Assembly (NCBI RefSeq): GCF_900186985.1
Contig: NZ_LT906447.1
Coordinates: 992,001 to 1,056,000 of the forward strand
Reading direction: 5' to 3'
DNA from: Staphylococcus piscifermentans
GTDB lineage: Bacteria; Bacillota; Bacilli; Staphylococcales; Staphylococcaceae
DNA: 64,000 nucleotides
Positions 23,539-30,589 of this stretch are shown piece after piece. The notes beneath the pieces were generated by a model. It searched no databases and was not told the origin of the DNA. It saw only the letters and a program-made list of their open reading frames with translations. The stretch's first letter is position 1. Each line of letters starts with the position of its first letter. The position numbers were made by a program, and so were the translations under genes.

Positions 23539-24806
23539 CGGTTGTATCTATGATTTTGGTCGATTGAAAAAAGAAGGTGGCAGAATATGCTGAGAGCGTA
23601 TAAAACCGAAATCAATCCTTCTTTTGAACAACGTCAGACCATAAACCGAACCATCGGCACATGCCGTTGGATTTACAACAAATTTATCGAGACTAATCAA
23701 AATTTATATAAAATCGGGCAATCATATATGAATGGTTTTGCCTTCAGCAAATGGATGAACAATGTATATCTTCCAAGCCATCCGGATAAACATTGGGTTA
23801 AACAAAGTGCCAGCAAAGCTGTCAAACAATCCATTATGAATGCACATCGTGCTTATCAGACATTTTTCAAAAATAAGCAAGGTTATCCGAAGTTCAAAAA
23901 GAAATCAGGTATCGGAAGCTATTATTTGATTGGTACCATTCATGTACAACGACATCGCATCCAATTGCCAAAGCTGGGATGGATTAAATTAAAAGAAAGA
24001 GGTTACATCCCCACAAATAATATAAAATCTGCCACCATTGTTAAAGAATATGACAGATATTATGTGTCGGTATTAGTTGATCAACCGCCTCTCCCTATTT
24101 TTAAACCGAAACAGACAGACGGAATCGGTATTGATCTAGGATTGAAAGAAGCTGTATTCACACCCTCCGGTGTAAAAATCAGAAGCTTCAAGACGAATCA
24201 AACTATCATCAAACTTGATAAATCTTTGAAAAGACAGCAGCGAAAATTATCCAGAAAGAAAAAAGGTTCTCATAATTGGTATAAACAGTTGTTGAAAGTG
24301 CAAAAATTATACCGACGTATTAAAAATATTAAAAAAGATATCAAACGCAAAGGCATATTCTCTATTCTCCGTACAAATCCGCAATTTATTACGATTGAAA
24401 ATTTAAACATCAAGGGCATGATGAGAAACAAAAGATTGGCCAACAGTTTTCAACAGATCGGACTCGGTTACATTGTTGAATGGTTGAAAATCAAATGTCG
24501 AGATTACGGCATTGAATTACGCCAAGTCGACAGATTTTATCCATCCAGCCGAATATGTTCTGATTGCGGTCACATACAACCTATGCCTTTGAATCAAAGA
24601 ACGTATCATTGTAATCATTGCGGAATGATTAAAGACAGAGATATCAATGCCAGTATTAATTTGAAACAAGCAGCAGATTACACCGTGATAGTGTAATAAA
24701 ACAATGAAAGGAAAACTGCTAAAAGGTTATCACACAATTTAAATGTATGGATAAAGTTTCAAACTACGGTGGGATACATCGGAAGTAACGCTCTGGGAGA
24801 GGTTCA
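23539..24806 (+). mobile_element. IS200/IS605-type element with tnpB only (IS1341-like)
   Basis: A stand-alone TnpB gene without a Y1 transposase gene sits between the epuA-like gene and fabZ, which are neighbours in other staphylococci. The right end is placed at about 24806, where a short terminal hairpin (CTCT-GGG-AGAG, 24791-24801) is followed by GGTTCA, the usual ending of this group. The left end could not be located; 23539 is only the end of the preceding small ORF. No terminal inverted repeats or target duplications are expected for this family. Confidence 0.65.
23587..24696 (+). CDS. tnpB: IS200/IS605 family RNA-guided endonuclease TnpB
   Basis: Full-length 369-residue TnpB. Order: N-terminal HTH_OrfB region (MLRAYKTEINPS, GTCRWIYNKF), beta-barrel/REC part, then the split RuvC nuclease with Asp183 in GIGIDLGLKEAVF, Glu271 in ITIENLNIKGM, and Asp350/Asp352 in KDRDINASINL, interrupted by a zinc ribbon CSDCG...CNHCG. 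All catalytic residues are present, so the nuclease is probably active. TnpB proteins are guided by an omega-RNA from the element's right end and promote retention of the element; they are ancestors of Cas12. AAGAAGGTGG precedes the ATG. No tnpA is nearby, so mobility would need a transposase in trans. Confidence 0.93.
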   Translation: MLRAYKTEINPSFEQRQTINRTIGTCRWIYNKFIETNQNLYKIGQSYMNGFAFSKWMNNVYLPSHPDKHWVKQSASKAVKQSIMNAHRAYQTFFKNKQGYPKFKKKSGIGSYYLIGTIHVQRHRIQLPKLGWIKLKERGYIPTNNIKSATIVKEYDRYYVSVLVDQPPLPIFKPKQTDGIGIDLGLKEAVFTPSGVKIRSFKTNQTIIKLDKSLKRQQRKLSRKKKGSHNWYKQLLKVQKLYRRIKNIKKDIKRKGIFSILRTNPQFITIENLNIKGMMRNKRLANSFQQIGLGYIVEWLKIKCRDYGIELRQVDRFYPSSRICSDCGHIQPMPLNQRTYHCNHCGMIKDRDINASINLKQAADYTVIV

Positions 24807-24824
24807 TAGACCTGATTTCAAATG
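24640..24824 (+). ncRNA. Predicted omega-RNA (reRNA) of TnpB
   Basis: In this family the guide RNA is made from the 3' end of tnpB and the right end of the element, with the guide taken from the flanking host DNA. The scaffold would span the tnpB tail to about 24806, ending in the hairpin CTCT-GGG-AGAG and GGTTCA; the guide would be about 24807-24824 (starting TAGACCTGATTT). A second palindrome at 24814-24835 leaves the exact boundary uncertain. Start point is a rough estimate. Confidence 0.5.
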
Positions 24825-24893
24825 AAATCAACCTCATTGAAAAGAGAAATTCTCTAATAACATTTGAATATGTTTTTAGTAGCAGGTTAAGAC

Positions 24894-25331
24894 ATGGAAA
24901 CTATTTTTGACTATAATCAAATTAAAGAAATTATCCCTCATAGACAACCATTTTTACTCATTGATAGAGTAGTTGAATATGAAGAAGGACAACGTTGCGT
25001 TGCAATCAAACAAGTTTCTGGGAATGAACCATTTTTCCAAGGTCATTTTCCTGATTATGCAGTAATGCCTGGTGTTTTAATTACAGAAGCACTTGCACAA
25101 ACAGGTGCTGTTGCATTATTGAACAGTGAACAGAATAAAGGTAAAATTGCTTTATTTGCAGGAATTGACAAATGTCGCTTTAAGAGACAAGTGACACCTG
25201 GTGATACATTAACTTTAGAAGTAGAAATCACTAAAATGCGTGGACCAATCGGCAAAGGAACAGCTAAAGCCACAGTTGATGGCCAACTTGCTTGTAGTTG
25301 TGAATTAACTTTTGCAATTCAAGACGTATAA
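24894..25331 (+). CDS. fabZ: (3R)-hydroxyacyl-[acyl-carrier-protein] dehydratase FabZ
   Basis: Dehydrates 3-hydroxyacyl-ACP in fatty acid elongation; hot-dog fold. The 145-residue protein has the family active site His51 in FFQGHFP and Glu65 in MPGVLITEA. Its Shine-Dalgarno sequence (AGCAGG) is weak. The TnpB element's right end lies only about 90 bases upstream, so the element probably separates fabZ from the upstream murA transcript and may have changed its promoter. A bidirectional terminator follows. Confidence 0.96.
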   Translation: METIFDYNQIKEIIPHRQPFLLIDRVVEYEEGQRCVAIKQVSGNEPFFQGHFPDYAVMPGVLITEALAQTGAVALLNSEQNKGKIALFAGIDKCRFKRQVTPGDTLTLEVEITKMRGPIGKGTAKATVDGQLACSCELTFAIQDV

Positions 25332-25382
25332 AAAAGAGCGTTATACTTTCATTAAAAAATGATAAGTATAACGCTCTTTTTC
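25331..25382. terminator. Bidirectional terminator between fabZ and ywpF-like gene
   Basis: Long perfect stem AAAAGAGCGTTATACTT / AAGTATAACGCTCTTTT flanking an AT-rich loop that itself contains TCATT / AATGA; A and T tracts on both sides serve the convergent genes. Confidence 0.93.
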
Positions 25383-25825
25383 TATTCTTCTTTACGTTCG
25401 TCTTTAAGGCGCGGTTTAGATTGCATCATTCTATTAAATGATTTTTTCAATTCTTCGCCTTCTAAGCCTTCATCTACAAGTTGTGCTAACAAATTTTCAG
25501 CATAGACTTGTCTGAGTGTATAGACATGACAATCAAAGATGACGGACATTTTTTCATTTTCATATAAAGAGATATTTTTAATTGTGGCATCAAAGAGTGC
25601 AGGATCATTAGATGGTCGGGTAATGACTACACGAATATCAAGTAAAGCTTCATTGTCCATATATTCTTTCATCATGTCGTAGTGGTTATCAGAAATAACG
25701 ATTTCTAATAACCAGCCAGTGCCACTTTGTTCTTTATTAATAATTACACCATCATAGAGCTCGTATTCAATTACTCCGCCATTTTCAGTGACAATTTGGA
25801 ATCTGACTGCTTTAAATGTTTTCAT
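25382..25825 (-). CDS. YwpF-like family protein
   Basis: A 147-residue cytosolic protein matching the YwpF-like family: a beta-rich N-terminal half (FKAVRFQIVTENGGVIEYEL) and a charged C-terminus with KSFNRMMQSKPRLKDERK. Function unknown. B. subtilis and staphylococci keep it beside the ssbB-type ssb gene and fabZ. GGAGTGA lies 10 bases before its ATG. It is transcribed away from ssb and towards fabZ. Confidence 0.8.
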   Translation of the reverse strand: MKTFKAVRFQIVTENGGVIEYELYDGVIINKEQSGTGWLLEIVISDNHYDMMKEYMDNEALLDIRVVITRPSNDPALFDATIKNISLYENEKMSVIFDCHVYTLRQVYAENLLAQLVDEGLEGEELKKSFNRMMQSKPRLKDERKEE

Positions 25826-26014
25826 TAGGAAGTCACTCCAATCTTTTTTAAATTCTGCAAAAAATTAAAATACTAATACTAGTATAGCTCAAAAACTCCA
25901 AAAATTTCAGTCGATATGTAAAAAATGAGTATTAATACCCTTTAATTATTTAATTTTCGTGCTTTGACTATTTAAAGGAAAGTGAATATGATATTAAGCA
26001 TAGGAGGTGAAACT

Positions 26015-26452
26015 TTGTTAAACAAAATCGTCATTGTTGGACGTCTAACCCGTAATCCTCAACTAGCAGAAAAGGAGGATAGTGATATTGCCAGTTTTAG
26101 TGTAGCAACTGAAAGAAATTATAGTTACCAAGGTCAGAATCAACAAGCAGTTGACTATATCTTTTGTAAAGCTTTCGGTAAAACAGCAAAAAATATAGCT
26201 AAATACACTAAAAAAGGATCGCTAGTAGGAATAACAGGACATATGCGTTCATATAAATATGAAAAAGATAAGCAAACTCATTTTATGACTGAACTTGTGG
26301 TTGAAACTATTAAGTTCATATCGAGTCCCAACTCTAATGAAAATTCCACTTCAAATTACTCAAACATAGCTGATAACTTAGAAGGAAGCCCTGCCTTACA
26401 AGAAAATCAGTTATCCACTGCCACTCAAAATCCTCATACACAAAACCAATAG
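26015..26452 (+). CDS. ssb: Single-stranded DNA-binding protein (SsbB/YwpH-type)
   Basis: A 145-residue protein with one OB-fold (residues 1-105: NKIVIVGRLTRNP, ASFSVATERNY, VDYIFCKAFGKTAKNIAKY, GSLVGITGHM) and a short Gln/Asn/Ser-rich tail. The tail ends in NPHTQNQ and lacks the acidic DDDIPF tip of the main replication SSB, as in the shorter SsbB paralogue linked to competence in B. subtilis. The start is TTG at 26015 because AGGAGGTGA at 26002-26010 lies just upstream; an ATG at 25982 has no such site. I found no clear ComK box. Confidence 0.88.
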   Translation: MLNKIVIVGRLTRNPQLAEKEDSDIASFSVATERNYSYQGQNQQAVDYIFCKAFGKTAKNIAKYTKKGSLVGITGHMRSYKYEKDKQTHFMTELVVETIKFISSPNSNENSTSNYSNIADNLEGSPALQENQLSTATQNPHTQNQ

Positions 26453-26840
26453 CACCATCCTATCTAAATGAATTATCCCAAATTCTTAAGCACAAACTCT
26501 AAACATATTCACTTATTCATGTGTAGTTCTTTCTAAATCTCATTGTAGATATTTTCAATTACAATCATTCATTCTTTCTAATTCTCAATTTATAAAAAAT
26601 ACTCATTTAGGGTGAGGGAGCGGAACAGAAATAATTTTTTAGTGAAACTATTTTTTCTTAGCCCCTTACACCCCACTAAAGCTATTTTATATTCTAATAG
26701 CTGTCCCTTTATAGTGAGGTTGAGACAATTATATTATGTCTTAGCCTCATTTCGTAATTATTTAGGAATTGACATAGCAAATCCAATAAATCGAGAAGGG
26801 ATTTTGGGTGTAAAATTAATCTAAATCACAATTCAATTAT
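26453..26840 (+). repeat. Non-coding region with staphylococcal intergenic hairpin repeats
   Basis: No credible gene. A segment beginning GGGAGCGGAACAGAAATAA near 26615 resembles half of the common staphylococcal GTGGGACAGAAATAA intergenic repeat. A hairpin TGAGGTTGAGACA (26715-26727) / TGTCTTAGCCTCA (26737-26749) with G-U pairs follows. A 70-codon ORF across it (26612-26824) has no ribosome site and an atypical composition. Confidence 0.5.
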
Positions 26841-26847
26841 CTGAATA

Positions 26848-26864
26848 ATTACATGTATATTACA
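26848..26864 (-). promoter_or_regulatory. WalR-type box, reverse orientation, far upstream of first sce gene
   Basis: ATTACA-N5-ATTACA, which on the minus strand reads TGTAAT-N5-TGTAAT and fits the WalR (YycF) consensus of two TGTWAH hexamers five bases apart. It is 169 bases before the -10 element. Confidence 0.5.
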
Positions 26865-26947
26865 TAGTTACAAAGTTATTTCTGCTATTGAACACTGTCA
26901 TGAAAGTCTATATACATACCGTTAGCTACCTAATTAAATTAGAAATG

Positions 26948-27022
26948 CGTAATTTAAGCGTAAAAGAGCACCTGTTTTTTTTATTTCGCTGTAACCTGCA
27001 CCCTGTTTTCAGATGATATAGT
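26948..27022 (+). promoter_or_regulatory. Promoter and WalR-like box of first sce gene
   Basis: CGTAAT-N5-CGTAAA at 26948-26964 is a WalR box with T to C in both half-sites. TGTAACC starts at 26990, and TGA-TATAGT (-10 at 27017-27022) follows. Distances box to -10 (69) and TGTAACC to -10 (27) are identical to those of the next two sce genes. Confidence 0.6.
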
Positions 27023-27088
27023 TATAACTGCAAATTGATGATATTAATCACACGAAAAAACAATTACCTTATAGGAGGATTTTTTGAA

Positions 27089-27823
27089 ATGAAAAAATTA
27101 TTAGTAGCTTCATCAGCATCAGCAGCATTATTTGCAGTAGGAGTAGGCGCGAACGCACATGCAGCCGAAGATAACAATGTAAATCAAGATCACTTAGCTC
27201 AAACAGCTTTAAACAATCCACAACAATTAAACCAAGCACCTGTACAAGAAGGCGCTTATAATATCGGTTTTGACAACTCTGGTTACAATTTCAACTTTAA
27301 CTCAGATGGTACTAACTGGAGCTGGAGTTATAATGCAAACGGTGCAGCTCAACAAGCGCCAGCACAACAAACTACACAACAACAAGCGCCAGCAGCTCAA
27401 CAAGCACCAGCACAAGAACAAACTCAACAACCAGCACAACAATCAACTCAACAACAACCAGCTCAAGAAACTACACAACAACAAGCACCAGCACAAGAGC
27501 AAACTCAACAACCAGCTCAAGCACAAACTCAACAACCAGCACAACAATCAGCTCCAGCGCAACAATCAGCTGATTCTGGTTCAAGCAGTATCAACAGCCA
27601 CTTACAAGCAATTGCTCAACGTGAATCAGGTGGCGACATTCATGCAACTAATCCATCATCAGGCGCTTCAGGTAAATTCCAATTCTTACAAACTACTTGG
27701 GATTCAGTAGCTCCTGCAGAATATCAAGGTAGACCAGCAGCTGAAGCTCCAGAAGCAGTACAAGATGCAGCAGCTCAAAAATTATATGACACAGCTGGTC
27801 CAAGCCAATGGGTAACTGCATAA
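27089..27823 (+). CDS. Secreted transglycosylase-like exoprotein with Gln/Pro/Ala-rich linker (SceA/SceD group)
   Basis: A 244-residue exported protein: Sec signal peptide (residues 1-25, cleavage near AHA-AED), a conserved N-terminal module ([19 protein letters not shown], then [11 protein letters not shown]), a long Gln/Ala/Pro linker (about 86-160), and a C-terminal Rpf/transglycosylase-like domain with the presumed catalytic Glu179 in QRESGGD followed by [18 protein letters not shown]. It likely cleaves peptidoglycan outside the cell. The ATG at 27089 follows TAGGAGGATT; a frame extended to 27035 crosses this site and has no function. First of three tandem paralogues. S. carnosus names sceA/sceB belong to such genes, but I cannot assign which. 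Confidence 0.85.
   Translation: MKKLLVASSASAALFAVGVGANAHAAEDNNVNQDHLAQTALNNPQQLNQAPVQEGAYNIGFDNSGYNFNFNSDGTNWSWSYNANGAAQQAPAQQTTQQQAPAAQQAPAQEQTQQPAQQSTQQQPAQETTQQQAPAQEQTQQPAQAQTQQPAQQSAPAQQSADSGSSSINSHLQAIAQRESGGDIHATNPSSGASGKFQFLQTTWDSVAPAEYQGRPAAEAPEAVQDAAAQKLYDTAGPSQWVTA
27345..27571 (+). repeat. Low-complexity Gln/Ala/Pro coding repeat
   Basis: About 75 codons are built almost only from CAA, GCA/GCT, CCA and ACT, in irregular repeats of [14 protein letters not shown] and QQSTQQ type. It forms a flexible linker between the two modules of the protein and is a likely site of length variation. Confidence 0.85.
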
Positions 27824-27863
27824 TTTAGAGATATTTATATTTTGAAATACCAATAAATTTGTT

Positions 27864-27900
27864 AGCGGATTATCATTCTATGAATGGTAGTCCGCTTTTT
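27864..27900 (+). terminator. Rho-independent terminator after first sce gene
   Basis: Stem AGCGGA-TTATCATTC / GAATGGTAG-TCCGCT with a 3-nt loop and a T run. Confidence 0.88.
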
Positions 27901-27903
27901 CAT

Positions 27904-27978
27904 TGTAATATTCATGTAAAATTTGATACATACTATTTATATTGTTGTAACCTATGATAAGTTTTTTGGTGCTATTAT
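27904..27978 (+). promoter_or_regulatory. Promoter and WalR box of sceD
   Basis: TGTAAT-ATTCA-TGTAAA at 27904-27920 is a perfect WalR box. TGTAACC begins at 27946 and TGC-TATTAT has its -10 at 27973-27978. Confidence 0.7.
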
Positions 27979-28034
27979 GAATACAGCAAATTAATCATAT
28001 AAACTTTTTACCTTATAGGAGGATTTATTTCAAA

Positions 28035-28733
28035 ATGAAAAAATTATTAGTAGCATCATCAGTAGCCACTGCCGCATTCTTAGCAACAGGAGCAGCTTCA
28101 CATAACGCTCATGCAGCAGAAGTAAGCCAATCAGAACAACAATTAGCTGAAACAGCTTTAAATAACCCACAACAATTAAACCAAGCACCAGTACAAGCAG
28201 GCGCTTATAACATAGACTTCGTATATAATGGTAACGAATTCCACTTTGAATCAGATGGATCAAACTTCAGCTGGAGTTATACTGGATCAAATGGTGGATC
28301 AGCACAACCAACTCAAGCAACAACTACACAAGCAGCACCAGTTCAACAACAATCAGCTCCAGTAGCACAACAAACATACCAAACTCAATCAACTACTAGC
28401 TACAGCAATTACAGTGCTCCTGTACAACAAAGCTACAGTGCACCAGCTCGCAGCTATAACACTTCAGCAGTTTCAACTGGCGGATCAACTAAAGCTCAAT
28501 TCTTAGCTGCAGGTGGAACTGAAGATATGTGGAATACAATTGTAATGCCTGAATCAGGCGGTAACCCTAATGCAGTAAACGAATTAGGATATCGAGGCTT
28601 AGGTCAAACTAAAGAAGGTTGGGGAACTGGATCAGTAGCAGCTCAAACTAAAGGCATGATTAACTATGCAAACTCTCGTTATGGTTCTCTTGCAAGTGCG
28701 ACTGCTTTCCGTGCATCTCATGGTTGGTGGTAA
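28035..28733 (+). CDS. sceD: SceD-like secreted transglycosylase
   Basis: A 232-residue exported protein: signal peptide (1-28, cleavage near AHA-AEV), the shared [19 protein letters not shown] module with SNFSWSYTG, a Gln/Ser/Tyr-rich linker, and a C-terminal lytic transglycosylase domain with FLAAGGTEDMWNTIV, Glu173 in MPESGGNPNAVN and a conserved C-terminal HGWW. This domain is that of S. aureus SceD and IsaA, which cleave peptidoglycan and aid daughter-cell separation. It is clearly of a different C-terminal type from the genes on either side. TAGGAGG precedes the ATG. Regulation by WalKR is indicated by the upstream box. Confidence 0.93.
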   Translation: MKKLLVASSVATAAFLATGAASHNAHAAEVSQSEQQLAETALNNPQQLNQAPVQAGAYNIDFVYNGNEFHFESDGSNFSWSYTGSNGGSAQPTQATTTQAAPVQQQSAPVAQQTYQTQSTTSYSNYSAPVQQSYSAPARSYNTSAVSTGGSTKAQFLAAGGTEDMWNTIVMPESGGNPNAVNELGYRGLGQTKEGWGTGSVAAQTKGMINYANSRYGSLASATAFRASHGWW

Positions 28734-28780
28734 GCCGATAACGCTGTAATCAATAAATTTAATTAAATAATTTACATCCA

Positions 28781-28825
28781 AAAAGCGGACTCCGTTCTTA
28801 TTTTAAGGACAGAATCCGCTTTTTT
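28781..28825 (+). terminator. Rho-independent terminator of sceD
   Basis: AAAAGCGGA ... GTTCTTA / TAAGGAC ... TCCGCTTTTT stem with small internal loop and T run. Its last T is also the first base of the next WalR box. Confidence 0.88.
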
Positions 28826-28899
28826 GTAATACATATGTAACTTATGAAACAAACTATTTATATTGTTGTAACCTATGTTATCCTATTAGATGGTATTAT
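28825..28899 (+). promoter_or_regulatory. Promoter and WalR box of third sce gene
   Basis: TGTAAT-ACATA-TGTAAC at 28825-28841 is a perfect WalR box. TGTAACC begins at 28867 and TGG-TATTAT has its -10 at 28894-28899. Spacing equals that of the two genes upstream. Confidence 0.7.
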
Positions 28900-28954
28900 A
28901 AATATAGCAAATTAATCATATAAAGTTTTTACCTTATAGGAGGATTTTTATTAA

Positions 28955-29626
28955 ATGAAGAAACTATTAGTAACATCATCAGTAGCGGCAGCGGCATTTT
29001 TAGCAACAGGAGTAGCATCACATAACGCTGATGCAGCTGAGTTAAATACAACAGAACAAACTAAATTAGCGGAAACTGCATTAAATAATCCTGCAGAATT
29101 AAATCAACATCCAGTACAAGCGGGTGCTTATGAATTTAATTTCGAATACAAAGGTTATGACTTCCATTTTGAATCAAATGGTACACACTGGGAATGGAGT
29201 TATGCAGCAGCTGGAACTGTTCAGCAACCAAATCACGTAACTACTAGTCAAGCAGCACCAGTTCAACAACAAGCAGCTCCGGTAACAAATCAACAATCAC
29301 AATCTTATAACAATAATTCAAATTACAGCTATAACACACAATCAACAAGTTATAGTGCACCAACTCAATCATATTCAGGCGGATCTAGCAACATTCCTGC
29401 AGCATTACAATCAATTGTATACCGTGAATCACGTGGTGATATCCATGCTGTTAACCCTTATTCAGGCGCAGCAGGTAAATATCAATTCTTACAAACTACA
29501 TGGGATGCAGTAGCGCCAGCAGGTTGGAGAGGTGTTAACCCAGCTAGTGCTCCAGAACATATTCAAGACCAAGCAGCGTTAACTTTATGGGATAATGGTA
29601 ACGGTGCAGGCCACTGGGCATATTAA
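28955..29626 (+). CDS. Secreted transglycosylase-like exoprotein (SceA/SceD group)
   Basis: A 223-residue exported protein: signal peptide (1-28, cleavage near ADA-AEL), the shared LNNPAELNQHPVQAGAYEF module with THWEWSYAA, a Gln/Ser/Asn/Tyr linker, and a C-terminal Rpf-like domain with Glu158 in YRESRGDIHAVNPYSGAAG and [14 protein letters not shown]. The catalytic domain is the same type as in the gene at 27089 and differs from SceD, while the leader, signal peptide and N-terminal module are shared by all three. TAGGAGG precedes the ATG. Probable peptidoglycan hydrolase in the WalKR regulon. Confidence 0.87.
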   Translation: MKKLLVTSSVAAAAFLATGVASHNADAAELNTTEQTKLAETALNNPAELNQHPVQAGAYEFNFEYKGYDFHFESNGTHWEWSYAAAGTVQQPNHVTTSQAAPVQQQAAPVTNQQSQSYNNNSNYSYNTQSTSYSAPTQSYSGGSSNIPAALQSIVYRESRGDIHAVNPYSGAAGKYQFLQTTWDAVAPAGWRGVNPASAPEHIQDQAALTLWDNGNGAGHWAY

Positions 29627-29638
29627 TATTTAAACTAC

Positions 29639-29665
29639 AGTCGGGACTTTTGTCTCGGCTTTTTC
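29639..29665 (+). terminator. Rho-independent terminator after third sce gene
   Basis: Stem AGTCGGGAC / GTCTCGGCT with TTTT loop, then a T-rich tract. Confidence 0.85.
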
Positions 29666-29744
29666 TTTTTCAATTCTTTAATATTGCATAACACTAAGGG
29701 GTTTGATACATTTAAACTGTATTAAACATTAAATTATATAAAAC

Positions 29745-29826
29745 TGCTAGGGGCGCCTTATGGCTGAGATAGTTGTACTAGACCCTTATAACCTGATTTG
29801 GTTCGTACCAACGTAGGAAAGTAGTA
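29745..29826 (+). promoter_or_regulatory. TPP riboswitch (THI element)
   Basis: Hallmark thi-box segments are present in order: CTAGGGGCGCC, GCTGAGATAG, ACCCTTATAACCTGAT and ACCAACGTAGGAAAGTAG. TPP binding would favour the downstream terminator and shut off the tenA-thiDME operon. Confidence 0.96.
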
Positions 29827-29854
29827 TATTAAGAATAAAGATTCTAAATATTTT

Positions 29855-29885
29855 ACTGCATTCCTGCGAAGGTTTGCAGTTTTTT
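29855..29885 (+). terminator. TPP riboswitch expression-platform terminator
   Basis: ACTGCA-TT-CCT / AGG-TT-TGCAGT stem with GCGA loop and a T run, 28 bases after the aptamer and just before the tenA ribosome site. Confidence 0.9.
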
Positions 29886-29902
29886 ATTGGGAGGATTTAG
29901 AA

Positions 29903-30589
29903 ATGAATTTTGCTGAATCATTAGAAAGAGACGCACAACCTATTATTGATGAAATTTATCAAGACCATTTCATTCAAGAATTATTAAAAGGAAATATTGA
30001 GAAAGAAGCATTACGTCAATATTTACGTGCTGATGCGTCTTATTTAAGAGAGTTTGCGAATATCTACGCACTATTAATCCCTAAAATGCCAGATTTAAGC
30101 AGCGTACGCTTTCTAGTTGATCAAATTCAATTTATTGTGAATGGCGAAGTAGAAGCACATGAATTTATGGCTGATTATATTGGTGAGAATTACAACGAAA
30201 TCGTTCAAAAAAAGGTTTGGCCTCCAAGTGGTGATCATTATATTAAGCATATGTACTATAACGTTTATGCGCATGAAAATGCTGCGTACGCGATTGCCGC
30301 AATGGCACCTTGTCCTTACGTATACGCAATGATTGCCAAACGTGCTATGAAAGATCCAGAACTAAATAAAGATTCCATTTTAGCAAAATGGTTTGAGTTT
30401 TATAATACCGAAATGGACCCATTAATAGAAGTATTAGATGATTTAATGAACCAACTCATTGCTCATATGTCAGAAGCAGAGAAAAACGAAGTAAGAGAAA
30501 ATTATTTACAAAGTACAGTTCACGAATTGAACTTTTTCAATATGGCTTATACAAGTGAAAAATGGCAATTTGGAGGAGAAAGAGTATGA
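29903..30589 (+). CDS. tenA: Aminopyrimidine aminohydrolase / thiaminase II (TenA)
   Basis: Hydrolyses aminomethyl-pyrimidine products of damaged thiamine to HMP, which is recycled into thiamine. The 228-residue all-helical protein has the catalytic Cys137 in MAPCPYVYA and the conserved acidic residues EAHEFM and [16 protein letters not shown] precedes the ATG. First gene of a TPP-controlled operon; overlaps thiD by four bases. Confidence 0.95.
   Translation: MNFAESLERDAQPIIDEIYQDHFIQELLKGNIEKEALRQYLRADASYLREFANIYALLIPKMPDLSSVRFLVDQIQFIVNGEVEAHEFMADYIGENYNEIVQKKVWPPSGDHYIKHMYYNVYAHENAAYAIAAMAPCPYVYAMIAKRAMKDPELNKDSILAKWFEFYNTEMDPLIEVLDDLMNQLIAHMSEAEKNEVRENYLQSTVHELNFFNMAYTSEKWQFGGERV

Noticed and set aside
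25826-26014. ComK or sigma-H site before ssb
   Set aside because: AAAA and TTTT groups occur but not with K-box spacing, and no sigma-H promoter spacing fits.
26612-26824. 70-codon ORF between ssb and the first sce gene
   Set aside because: No ribosome site, lies across hairpin repeats, and the composition (many Leu, Phe, Arg, Asn) is that of translated non-coding DNA.
27270-27710. 146-codon ORF in another frame of the first sce gene
   Set aside because: It is the +1 shadow of the CAA-rich repeat; Asn/Lys/Gln repeats and no start signals.
28030-28263. Minus-strand Leu/Val-rich ORF opposite sceD
   Set aside because: Antisense of Ala/Ser/Gln-rich coding sequence; no ribosome site.
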